Shown here one piece after another: positions 54,034 to 61,561 of a stretch of DNA of 64,000 bases (its first letter is position 1; the number at the start of each line of letters is the position of its first letter). This stretch comes from Nocardioides humilatus (GTDB lineage: Bacteria; Actinomycetota; Actinomycetes; Propionibacteriales; Nocardioidaceae): NCBI RefSeq assembly GCF_008373755.1, contig NZ_VUJV01000003.1, forward strand, positions 1,240,001 through 1,304,000, read 5' to 3'. The notes beneath the pieces were generated by a model, which saw nothing but the letters and a program-made list of their open reading frames with translations, did no database searches and had not been told where the DNA came from. The position numbers and the translations under genes are program-made.

Positions 54034-54798
54034 GTGCAACGTGTGACTCGGGCTCTCACCACGATCGCTTTCGGGCTCTCGGTCGCGTCGTGCTCGGGCG
54101 CCGGGCACGGCGCCGACTCGTCGGAGCCCACGGAGCCCGTTTCTCCCGCCACCACGCCGCCTGCGCTACCAACGGAGTACATCCCGACCCCGCCGCCTGA
54201 GTTCACCAGCGAGATCCACGCCTTCGACTGCCGTGCGTTCGCAGACCGCCCCGAGGTTGCTCGGCTTGTTGGCGGGGAGTTCGGAAACTTCATCGTCGAC
54301 CGCGTCGAGCCGGGCGCGCCCTACGCCTGCTTCGGTTGGATCGCGGACGGGGAGCGAGCAGGCTCTCAGTTCATCTTCTCGGTGACCCCGGCCAGCGAAT
54401 CAGTGGTGCTCCTCCGCCCGTCACTCAAGGCATTGGTAGGCGATCCGACCCTCAGCCCCGACCAATTGGCGGTCGTGAATCACGCACTCGAGTTCATTCG
54501 CGGTGGCCCCGCTGACGACGAGGAGAGCTGCGCAGTCTTCTCCGACGTGGCCACCGCCCTCCATGGGCAGATTGCCGGGGCGAACTACATCGTGCGCGCC
54601 ATCACGGACGAAGACCCCGAGAGACTGGCTGCGTTTTCCTGCACAGAAGGTATCTACGTCGCCTTCATCCTCGGCGGGACGCCGAAGATCACGGGTCTGG
54701 ATGACGCTGCCCGCGATCGGATTCGCAATGCAGTCGCCGCCTATAGTCCCGGCGAGCTCACCGAGTACGTCCCGTGGCAGCCCGGTCTTCCGGCCTGA
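54034..54798 (+). CDS. Putative lipoprotein of unknown function
   Basis: A 254-residue exported protein with a signal (VTRALTTIAFGLSVASC, lipobox cysteine) and a Thr/Pro/Ser-rich linker. The globular part has four cysteines (FDCRAFA, YACFGWI, ESCAVFS, FSCTEGI), probably two disulfides. Base composition is noticeably less GC-rich than in neighbouring genes. It sits between proC and proline dehydrogenase, which elsewhere are closer, so it may be a later insertion. The start is a GTG (54034 or 54043); no clear ribosome-binding site. Confidence 0.7.
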   Translation: MQRVTRALTTIAFGLSVASCSGAGHGADSSEPTEPVSPATTPPALPTEYIPTPPPEFTSEIHAFDCRAFADRPEVARLVGGEFGNFIVDRVEPGAPYACFGWIADGERAGSQFIFSVTPASESVVLLRPSLKALVGDPTLSPDQLAVVNHALEFIRGGPADDEESCAVFSDVATALHGQIAGANYIVRAITDEDPERLAAFSCTEGIYVAFILGGTPKITGLDDAARDRIRNAVAAYSPGELTEYVPWQPGLPA

Positions 54799-54804
54799 GG
54801 TCGG

Positions 54805-55770
54805 TCAGCTCTTCTTGATCAGCGAGGTCAGGAAGAAGGTCAGGTTGCGGGGGCGCTCCGCGAGGCGGCGCATGAGGTAGCCGTACCACTCGGTGCCGTA
54901 GGGGATGTAGACCCGCATCGTCTCGCCGGCCTCGGCCAGCCGGCGCTGCTCAGCGGGCCGGATGCCGTAGAGCATCTGGAACTCGTAGCTGCCCTGCGCG
55001 CGGCCGTAGCGGCTCGCCAGCGAGGACGCGATCTCGATGAGGCGCGGGTCGTGACTGGCGATCATCGGGTAGCAGTCGCCGTCGGGGCTGGTGTGGCCGA
55101 GCAGGATCTTCAGGCAGCGCACGTAGGACTTGTCGACCTCAGCAGGGTCGGTGTAGGCGACCTCGGAGGGCTCGTCGTAGGCGCCCTTGCAGAGCCGGAC
55201 CCGGCTGCCGGCGTAGGCGAGCGCGCGACAGTCGGCTTCAGTGCGGTGGAGGTAGGCCTGCAGTACCGCGCCGGTCTCGGGGAAGTCCTTGCGGAGCTCG
55301 CGCAGGATCGAGAGCGTCTGGTCGGTGGTGGTGTGGTCCTCCATGTCGAGGGTCACCGTGGTGCCGGCGTTGCGGGCGGCCCGGCAGATCGCCCGGGCGT
55401 TCTCGAGCGCGATCTTGCGGCCCCCACCCGGCGCGATGTCCTCATCGAGGGACAGCCCGATCGCGGTCAGCTTCACGCTCACCTCCGCGCGGCGCGCGAG
55501 ACCCTTCGCCGAGAGCCGCTTGAGGAGGTCGAGGTAGGCCGCGACCGTCGCGTCGGCCTGGTCGAGGTCGGTCGTGTCCTCACCCAGGTAGTCGAGCGTG
55601 ACGTTGATCCCCTCGGCCGCCAACGACGCTGCGGCCGCCACGGCCTCCTCGGTGTGCTCACCGGGCACGTAGGAGCGCACCACCGCCGCCGACACCGGCA
55701 TGGTGGTGATCAGCCGCTTCACGGTTTCGCTCCGAGAGAGGAACAGCAGCGAGTCACGCAGAGGACGCAT
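54805..55770 (-). CDS. Proline dehydrogenase
   Basis: A 321-residue monofunctional FAD-dependent PRODH that oxidises proline to pyrroline-5-carboxylate and feeds electrons to the quinone pool. The barrel shows VSVKLTAIGLSLDEDI, VTLDMEDHTTTDQTL, RVRLCKGAYDEPSEVAY, IASHDPRLI and the C-terminal YIPYGTEWYGYLMRRLAERP. The ATG at 55770 has GGAGGT directly upstream. A repeat array lies 95 bp upstream of its start. Confidence 0.94.
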   Translation of the reverse strand: MRPLRDSLLFLSRSETVKRLITTMPVSAAVVRSYVPGEHTEEAVAAAASLAAEGINVTLDYLGEDTTDLDQADATVAAYLDLLKRLSAKGLARRAEVSVKLTAIGLSLDEDIAPGGGRKIALENARAICRAARNAGTTVTLDMEDHTTTDQTLSILRELRKDFPETGAVLQAYLHRTEADCRALAYAGSRVRLCKGAYDEPSEVAYTDPAEVDKSYVRCLKILLGHTSPDGDCYPMIASHDPRLIEIASSLASRYGRAQGSYEFQMLYGIRPAEQRRLAEAGETMRVYIPYGTEWYGYLMRRLAERPRNLTFFLTSLIKKS

Positions 55771-55865
55771 ACCTCCAAAGGTACGACGCTCGCCGTACTC
55801 CTCACACATCGCCGCAGTGACCCGTCAGTAACTACCCAACGCCCCGTTTGGTGCTTACGCACCCG

Positions 55866-55992
55866 CGAAGTGTCGGGGTTGAGCGCGCGAGGTGTCGGGG
55901 TTGAGCGGTCGAGGTGTCACACCTCGGCTCACCAACCCTGACACCTCGTCAGCGCAACACCGACACTTCGTCAGCGCAAGCGCGACACTTCG
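55866..55992. repeat. Inverted array of 16-bp units on a 22-bp period (locus 2)
   Basis: Left-arm units start at 55866, 55888 and 55910 (CGAAGTGTCGGGGTTG, CGAGGTGTCGGGGTTG and a third that merges into the central palindrome GAGGTGTCACACCTC). Right-arm units in reverse complement end at 55926, 55948, 55970 and 55992. Every step is 22 bp: 16 conserved plus 6 variable (AGCGCG, AGCGGT, GCTCAC, TCAGCG twice). The array ends 7 bp from the stop codon of the ABC permease gene. The first unit is identical to the first unit of locus 1. Confidence 0.9.
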
Positions 55993-55999
55993 CGGGGGG

Positions 56000-56737
56000 T
56001 CAGGGGCTCTGGCGGCGGAGGGTGGCGGCACCGAGGGCGAGGCCGGCGACGGCGTACGCCGCCACGACGGCCAGGTCGCGCCAGACCTCGCCGGTCGCCG
56101 GCGAGCGGGTGAGGTGCTGCATGGCGTCGACGGCGTAGGAGAGCGGGAGGACGTCGCTGACGCTGCCGAGTACGTCGGGCAGGCGGTCGCGCGGGACGAA
56201 CAGCCCGCACAGGAGGATCTGCGGGATCACGAGGGCGGGCATGAACTGGACGGCCTGGAACTCGGTCCGAGCGAAGGCACTCACGAACAGGCCCAGGGCG
56301 CTGCCGAGCACCGCATCGGCGACCGCGACGACGGTGAGCAGCCAGACCGGACCGACGATCGTGAGGTCGAGCAGACCGACGCTGATGCCGACGGCTGCGA
56401 CCGACTGCACCGCGGCGACGATGCCGAAGGCGAGGGCGTAGCCGAAGAGGAAGTCGAGCTTGCCCATCGGCATCGCGAGCAGCCGCTCGAGGGTGCCGCC
56501 CGACCGCTCCCGCAAGGTCGTGACGCTGGTGACCAGGAACATCACGATGAAGGGGAACATCGCCAGCAACGCCGGGCCGAGCCGGTCGAAGCTGTCACCG
56601 GGGAGGTCGTCGAACATCCACCACAGCAGGCTGATCAGCAGGCAGGGCAGCACCAGCATGATCGCGAGCGTGCGGTGGTCGCGGCGCAACTGCGTCAGCA
56701 CCCGGGCGGCGATGGCGCCGGTGATGCGCGGGTTCAT
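56000..56737 (-). CDS. ABC-2 type exporter permease
   Basis: A 245-residue membrane protein with six predicted helices, of the DrrB-like ABC-2 class. The family segment SGGTLERLLAMPMGKLDFLFGYA and the late FVPRDRLPDVLGSVSDVLPLSYAVDAM are present. It is coupled to the ATPase gene by an ATGA overlap. The substrate, probably a lipid or drug-like molecule, cannot be read from the sequence. Confidence 0.92.
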   Translation of the reverse strand: MNPRITGAIAARVLTQLRRDHRTLAIMLVLPCLLISLLWWMFDDLPGDSFDRLGPALLAMFPFIVMFLVTSVTTLRERSGGTLERLLAMPMGKLDFLFGYALAFGIVAAVQSVAAVGISVGLLDLTIVGPVWLLTVVAVADAVLGSALGLFVSAFARTEFQAVQFMPALVIPQILLCGLFVPRDRLPDVLGSVSDVLPLSYAVDAMQHLTRSPATGEVWRDLAVVAAYAVAGLALGAATLRRQSP

Positions 56738-57453
56738 GCGGCGTCGCCCCGGACGATCGCGAGGAACGCCTGCTCGATGTCGGCCGACTCCGCCAGGCCG
56801 GCCTGCTGTTTGATCTCTGCGGGGGTGCCGTCGGCGATGAAGACCCCGTCACGCATCAGGAGCAGCCGGTCGCAGCGTTCGGCCTCGTCCATGACGTGAC
56901 TGGAGACGAGGACGGCGACGCCGTCGTCCGCGAGCCGGTGGAAGGTGCCCCACAGCTCCTCGCGCAGCACCGGGTCGAGGCCGACCGTCGGCTCGTCGAG
57001 GACCAGCAGGCTGGGGCTGCCGAGCAGCGCCACCGCGAGACTGGCCCGCGAGCGCTGTCCGCCGCTCAGCTTCGCGACGACGTCGTCGGCGTGGTCGACG
57101 AGGTCCACCGCCTCGACACAGCGGGCCACCTCGGCCCTGCCGACGCCGAGCACCCGCGCGAAGAAGGTGAGGTTCTCGGTGACGCTCAGGTCGTCGTAGA
57201 TGCTCGGCGCCTGCGTGACGTAGCCGATCCGGGGCCGCAGCACCGGTGACCCGGCGGGCTCGCCGAAGACGGTCACCGTGCCGGTCACGCCCGCCTGGAC
57301 GCCGACCAGCGTGCGCATCAGGGTCGACTTCCCGCAGCCCGACGGCCCGAGCAACCCGGTCACCTGCCCGGTCGGGATCGCGAAGTCGAGGCCGTGCAGC
57401 ACTTCCCGCTTGCCGCGGGTGACGACGAGAGAGGCGACCTCGACCGCGTTCAC
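56734..57453 (-). CDS. ABC transporter ATP-binding protein
   Basis: A 239-residue ATPase of the DrrA-like type. Walker A GLLGPSGCGKST, Q-loop region VTQAPSIYDDLSVTENLTF, signature KLSGGQRSRASLAVALL and Walker B LLVLDEPTVGLD are in order, and the switch histidine is in LVSSHVMDEAERC. It works with the permease encoded immediately downstream; its ATG overlaps the TIM-barrel gene stop. Confidence 0.94.
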   Translation of the reverse strand: MNAVEVASLVVTRGKREVLHGLDFAIPTGQVTGLLGPSGCGKSTLMRTLVGVQAGVTGTVTVFGEPAGSPVLRPRIGYVTQAPSIYDDLSVTENLTFFARVLGVGRAEVARCVEAVDLVDHADDVVAKLSGGQRSRASLAVALLGSPSLLVLDEPTVGLDPVLREELWGTFHRLADDGVAVLVSSHVMDEAERCDRLLLMRDGVFIADGTPAEIKQQAGLAESADIEQAFLAIVRGDAA

Positions 57454-58310
57454 GACCCGGCGCCCGACTCCCGGGCCTCGGCCCCCACCTCGACGTCGGT
57501 CGTGGCGTCGGTGACCTGCGGTGTCAGGTGCTCGCGGGCGAAGTCGAGCGAGGCCCGCAGGTCAGCCTCCCGCTCCTCGCGGGTGGTGCAGCGTCGCGTG
57601 TTGATCTCGAGCACGACCTCACCCGAGAAGCCCGTGGCGACCAGGTGGCGCAGGAACGAGCCCGCTCCCATCGCCCCGCGACCGGGCACCAGGTGCTCGT
57701 CCTTGGGCGACCCGGAGCCGTCGGTGAGGTGGATGTGCCGCAGCCGCGGACCGAGCCGCTTGGCCATCGCGATCGGGTCGGCATGGGCGATCGCCGCGTG
57801 GGACAGGTCGATCGTGGTGTTGGCGTAGTCCTCGTCGGAGGGGTCCCAGCTCGGGAGGTACATCTCGAGGTGGCGCTTCGCGGACGCCCGCCACGGATAC
57901 ATGTTCTCGACGGCGAAGGCGATCCCCGTCGACTCCTCCAGCGCGGCGATGCCGTTGACGAAGTCGCGCGCGTAGTCACGCTGCCACCGAAACGGCGGGT
58001 GGACGACGACGACCTCGGCGCCCACCGCCTTCGCCATCTCCGCGGAACGTTCGAGCTTGCCCCAGGGCTCGAGGCCCCAGACCCGTTGCGTGAAGAGCAG
58101 GCACGGCGAGTGGATCGCCGACACGGGCAGCTGGTGGTGGTCGATCAACTGGAGGATCGCGTTGGTCTGCTGGGAGAGCGCGTCGATCCCGACCATCACC
58201 TCGACGGCCTCGTAGCCGACCTCGGCGGCCCATGCGAAACCGTGGGCGGTCGACTCGGGATAGACCGAGGAGGTCGACAGCCCGATCCGCGGACGCCCCG
58301 AGCCGGACAC
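57450..58310 (-). CDS. Sugar phosphate isomerase/epimerase family protein (Rv0498-like)
   Basis: A 286-residue TIM-barrel protein of the xylose-isomerase-like (AP endonuclease 2) superfamily. Metal-ligand candidates are in VVVVHPPFRW, VENMY, TIDLSHAAIAHADP, IHLTDGSGSP and VLEINTR. GTG start 1 bp after the Ppx gene. In M. tuberculosis the same neighbour lies between ppx1 and proC. Reaction unknown. Confidence 0.87.
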   Translation of the reverse strand: MSGSGRPRIGLSTSSVYPESTAHGFAWAAEVGYEAVEVMVGIDALSQQTNAILQLIDHHQLPVSAIHSPCLLFTQRVWGLEPWGKLERSAEMAKAVGAEVVVVHPPFRWQRDYARDFVNGIAALEESTGIAFAVENMYPWRASAKRHLEMYLPSWDPSDEDYANTTIDLSHAAIAHADPIAMAKRLGPRLRHIHLTDGSGSPKDEHLVPGRGAMGAGSFLRHLVATGFSGEVVLEINTRRCTTREEREADLRASLDFAREHLTPQVTDATTDVEVGAEARESGAGS

Positions 58311-58311
58311 G

Positions 58312-59268
58312 TCAGTCCTCGTCGGCGCCGTGCGCTCCGACGACCTCGCCGAGCTTGTCGATGCGCTCGAGGATCACGCCCTCGCGCAGCGCCCACGGGC
58401 AGATCTCGAGGTCTGCCAGGTCGAAGATGTCCATGCACGCTTCGGCAACCAGCGCGCCCGGCACGATCTGGTGGGTGCGGCTCGGCGAGACCCCAGGGAG
58501 GTCGGCGAGCTCCTCGGCGCTCATCGCGACCAGCTTGGGGATCCACTCGCGCAGGTCGGCGAGCGCCAGCGAGCGCGGCACGAGCGGCCCCTCGGTCGAC
58601 GGCGCGGCGCCACAGATACGGGCGAGCGAACGGAAGGTCTTGGAGGTCGCAGCGGCGCGGTGCGTCGTACCGGTGCGGAGCACGTGGCCAGCGTCCTTGG
58701 CCATGTCGGCGCGGATGGACCGGCGGATCTTCTTCAGCTCGGCGTCATCGAGCGGCGAGGAGAAGTACGTCGATGCCAGGCGCGCGGCGCCGAGCGGCAG
58801 CGACTGCGCCACGTCGGGACGTTCGTCGGCACCGGAGGCGATCTCCAGCGAGCCACCACCGATGTCGAACACGGTGAGCTTGCCGGCCGACCACCCGAAC
58901 CACCGTCGTACGGCGAGGAAGGTCAGCCGGGCCTCGTCCTCACCGGAGAGCACCTCGATCGCGACCCCGGTGCGGTCGCGTACGTGGTCGAGCACCGCCT
59001 GGGAGTTGGCCGAGTCGCGCACCGCGGAGGTGGCGAACGACAGCATCTCCTCGCAGCCCTTCTCCTCGGCCACGACGAGCGCCTCGGCGGTGAAGGAGGT
59101 CAGCGCGTCGATGCCGGTCTGCGACACCGCACCCTGGTCGTCGAGGTGCTCGGCGAGCCGCAGCGGCTGCTTGAGCGAGAACGCCGGGAGCGGAGCAGCA
59201 CCATCATGGGCGTCGACCACCAGGAGATGGCCGGTGTTCGAGCCGATGTCCAGCACGCCCAACCGCAT
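58312..59268 (-). CDS. ppx: Ppx/GppA phosphatase family protein
   Basis: A 318-residue ASKHA-fold enzyme that hydrolyses exopolyphosphate or pppGpp. Phosphate loops are VLDIGSNTGHLLVVDAH at the N-terminus and TVFDIGGGSLEIASG in the second half; the region between has ATSAVRDSANS. The start MRLGVLDIG at 59268 is chosen over an ATG-less extension. This is a short form lacking the C-terminal HD-like domain of E. coli Ppx, as is usual in actinobacteria. Confidence 0.93.
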   Translation of the reverse strand: MRLGVLDIGSNTGHLLVVDAHDGAAPLPAFSLKQPLRLAEHLDDQGAVSQTGIDALTSFTAEALVVAEEKGCEEMLSFATSAVRDSANSQAVLDHVRDRTGVAIEVLSGEDEARLTFLAVRRWFGWSAGKLTVFDIGGGSLEIASGADERPDVAQSLPLGAARLASTYFSSPLDDAELKKIRRSIRADMAKDAGHVLRTGTTHRAAATSKTFRSLARICGAAPSTEGPLVPRSLALADLREWIPKLVAMSAEELADLPGVSPSRTHQIVPGALVAEACMDIFDLADLEICPWALREGVILERIDKLGEVVGAHGADED

Positions 59269-59325
59269 GCGACCACCGTATCGCCCTTGCACGAGGAGTC
59301 ACGGCGGGACGAGTAGGTTTGCCCA

Positions 59326-60093
59326 GTGCCCGAGGTCTCCCTGGACTTTCCCCGCGCCTACGTGGAGTTCGTCAACCCTGCTGACGAGACCGAGACGATG
59401 CGCTGTGACCTCACCTGGTTGACCTCGTCCTTCACCTGCATCTTCGGCCAGGGCTGCAAGGGCATCTACGCCGACTCCCCCGACACCGGCTGCTGCACGC
59501 TCGGCGCGCACTTCAGCGACAAGGACGACGAGGAGCGGGTCGCCGTCTTCGTCGAGCAGCTGACGCCCGAGCAGTGGCAGTTCCACCCCGGGCGGCCCAG
59601 CGGCAGGATCAAGCGGAGCGACTGGGTCGACAAGGACGAGGACGGCGAGCGCAAGACGCGCTCCCACGAGGTCGGCGGCCAGCGCGGCTGCGTCTTCCAC
59701 AACCGCGCCGACTTCGCGACCGGCGCGGGCTGCGCTCTGCACGGACTCGCGCTCGAGCAGGGCAAGAACCCGCTCGAGACCAAGCCCGACGTGTGCTGGC
59801 AGCTGCCGATCCGGCGGCTCTACCGCAACGTCGAGCGCCAGGACGGCACCACCTACACCGAGGTGACGATCACCGAGTACGACCGCCGCGGCTGGGGCGC
59901 TGGGGGCCACGACCTCGACTGGTACTGCTCGGGCAACACCGAGGCACACGTCGCGGTCGAGCCGGTCTACATCACCAACGAGCCCGAGCTCGTCGAGCTG
60001 ATGGGGCGGGCGGCCTACGACGAGCTGGTCCGGCACTGCGAGGCCCACCTGCGCTCGCGGTCGGCCCTCGCGATCCATCCGGCCGACCGCTGA
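59326..60093 (+). CDS. Cysteine-rich conserved protein (Rv0495c-like)
   Basis: A 255-residue cytoplasmic protein with conserved cysteines at 27, 38, 44, 56 and 57 ([21 protein letters not shown]) and more in [15 protein letters not shown] and DVCWQLP. The spacing suggests a bound metal or Fe-S centre similar to the YkgJ-type cysteine clusters. It is divergent from ppx, the same arrangement as Rv0495c and Rv0496. GTG start. Function unknown. Confidence 0.8.
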   Translation: MPEVSLDFPRAYVEFVNPADETETMRCDLTWLTSSFTCIFGQGCKGIYADSPDTGCCTLGAHFSDKDDEERVAVFVEQLTPEQWQFHPGRPSGRIKRSDWVDKDEDGERKTRSHEVGGQRGCVFHNRADFATGAGCALHGLALEQGKNPLETKPDVCWQLPIRRLYRNVERQDGTTYTEVTITEYDRRGWGAGGHDLDWYCSGNTEAHVAVEPVYITNEPELVELMGRAAYDELVRHCEAHLRSRSALAIHPADR

Positions 60094-60175
60094 CCGGCGA
60101 CGTACGACGGCGCCGGACTCTCGACGTCAAGAGAACCGGACCCCGATTCTTCGCGCACATGAGCGCAGGCTGAGA

Positions 60176-60823
60176 ATGTCTGACATGCGCCTGGATCACC
60201 TGTCGTACGCCGCCGGACCCGATGGACTTGCGGCCACCGCCGCCCGACTCGGCGCAGCCCTCGGGTGCGAGTTCATCGACGGCGGGGTGCACCCGCGGTT
60301 CGGCACGCGCAACATGATCCTTCCGCTGGCCGACTCGACCTACCTCGAGGTCGTCGAGGCGCTCGACCACCCGGCGTCCGACAAGGCGCCGTTCGGCCAG
60401 GCGGTCAAGGCACGTTCGGCCCTCGGTGGCGGTTGGCTCGGCTGGGTCGTCTCCGTTCCGGACATCACGCCCGTCGAGGAGCGCCTCGGTCGCTCCGCCG
60501 CAGTCGGCAGCCGGCACCGCCCTGACGGCACCGAGCTGCGCTGGAAGCAGATCGGCGTCAACGGCCTGATCGCCGACCCGCAGCTCCCGTTCTTCATCCA
60601 GTGGGAGGTCACCGGCGACCTCCACCCGTCCGCCGGCGCCGACGGCTCCGTCTCCCTCGCGGGCATCGAGATCGCCGGCGACCCGCAGCGGGTCAGCGAG
60701 TGGCTCGGCGAGAGCGTCGAGGCGCCCCTCGAAGACGTCAAGGTCGAGTGGGTCGCCCCGCACGGCACGCCCGGCATCCTCGCCGCCCAGGTGCAGACGC
60801 CGGCAGGCATCGTCCGCCTCTGA
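60176..60823 (+). CDS. Glyoxalase-like (VOC) domain protein
   Basis: A 215-residue protein with the VOC superfamily pattern: LDHLSYAAGPDGLAATAARLGAALG at the N-terminus, GTRNMILPLADSTYLEVVEAL, then a second module after about residue 125 beginning FFIQWEV. The His in LDHL and Glu in YLEVVE are likely metal ligands. Substrate unknown. It is followed closely by the methyltransferase gene. Confidence 0.85.
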   Translation: MSDMRLDHLSYAAGPDGLAATAARLGAALGCEFIDGGVHPRFGTRNMILPLADSTYLEVVEALDHPASDKAPFGQAVKARSALGGGWLGWVVSVPDITPVEERLGRSAAVGSRHRPDGTELRWKQIGVNGLIADPQLPFFIQWEVTGDLHPSAGADGSVSLAGIEIAGDPQRVSEWLGESVEAPLEDVKVEWVAPHGTPGILAAQVQTPAGIVRL

Positions 60824-60828
60824 GCGCC

Positions 60829-61533
60829 ATGTCAGAACGGCCGGCACCCGGCGCGGTGCCGAGTCCGAACATCTGGCAGCACACCGCCACCTACGAGCTC
60901 GAGAACCGCGCCGCCGACCCCGACGGCACCCTCTGGTCGGCCCTCGAGTCGCACGTCTCGTGGCGTGATCGCACGGTGCTCGACCTCGGCTGCGGCACCG
61001 GCTTCCACCTCCCGCTGTTCGCCGCCACCGCGGCCCGCGTCATCGGCGTCGAGCCGCACCCGGCACTCGTCCGGCTGGCGCAGCGTCGTACGCGCTCGTT
61101 GACGAACGTCGAGGTCGTCAACGGCACCGCGCAGCAGGTCCCGCTGCCCGACGCGTCCGTCGACGTCATGCACGTGCGGTGGGCCTACTTCTTCGGACCA
61201 GGCTGCGAGCCGGGCCTGGCCGAGCTCGATCGCGTGGTCCGCCCCGGCGGCACTGCGCTCGTCATCGACAACGACGGCTCACGCTCCACCTTCGGCGCCT
61301 GGTTCCGGCAGGGCTATCCCCACCTGCCGACGCCGACCGAGATCGAGCGCTTCTGGTCGCAGCGCGGCTGGACCCGCACCCCGGTCGACATGGGCTGGCG
61401 GTTCGAGAGCCGCGCCGACCTCGAGTCGGTGGTGCGGATCGAGTTCAAGCGCGAGGTCGCCGACGCGATCCTGAGGCACCACGAGGGCCTCGAGGTCGAC
61501 TACGCCGTCAACCTCTGGACCCGCACCTTCTGA
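60829..61533 (+). CDS. Class I SAM-dependent methyltransferase
   Basis: A 234-residue methyltransferase with motif I VLDLGCGTGFHLPLFA (about 46-61), an acidic end to strand 2 (GVEPHPAL), LPDASVDVMHVRWAYFFGPG and a post-II RVVRPGGTALVID. Small-molecule Methyltransf_11 type. It begins 5 bp after the VOC gene stop, so the two are co-transcribed. Substrate unknown. Confidence 0.9.
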   Translation: MSERPAPGAVPSPNIWQHTATYELENRAADPDGTLWSALESHVSWRDRTVLDLGCGTGFHLPLFAATAARVIGVEPHPALVRLAQRRTRSLTNVEVVNGTAQQVPLPDASVDVMHVRWAYFFGPGCEPGLAELDRVVRPGGTALVIDNDGSRSTFGAWFRQGYPHLPTPTEIERFWSQRGWTRTPVDMGWRFESRADLESVVRIEFKREVADAILRHHEGLEVDYAVNLWTRTF

Positions 61534-61561
61534 ACGCGCCAGGTCGCCACGGATCGGGAGG

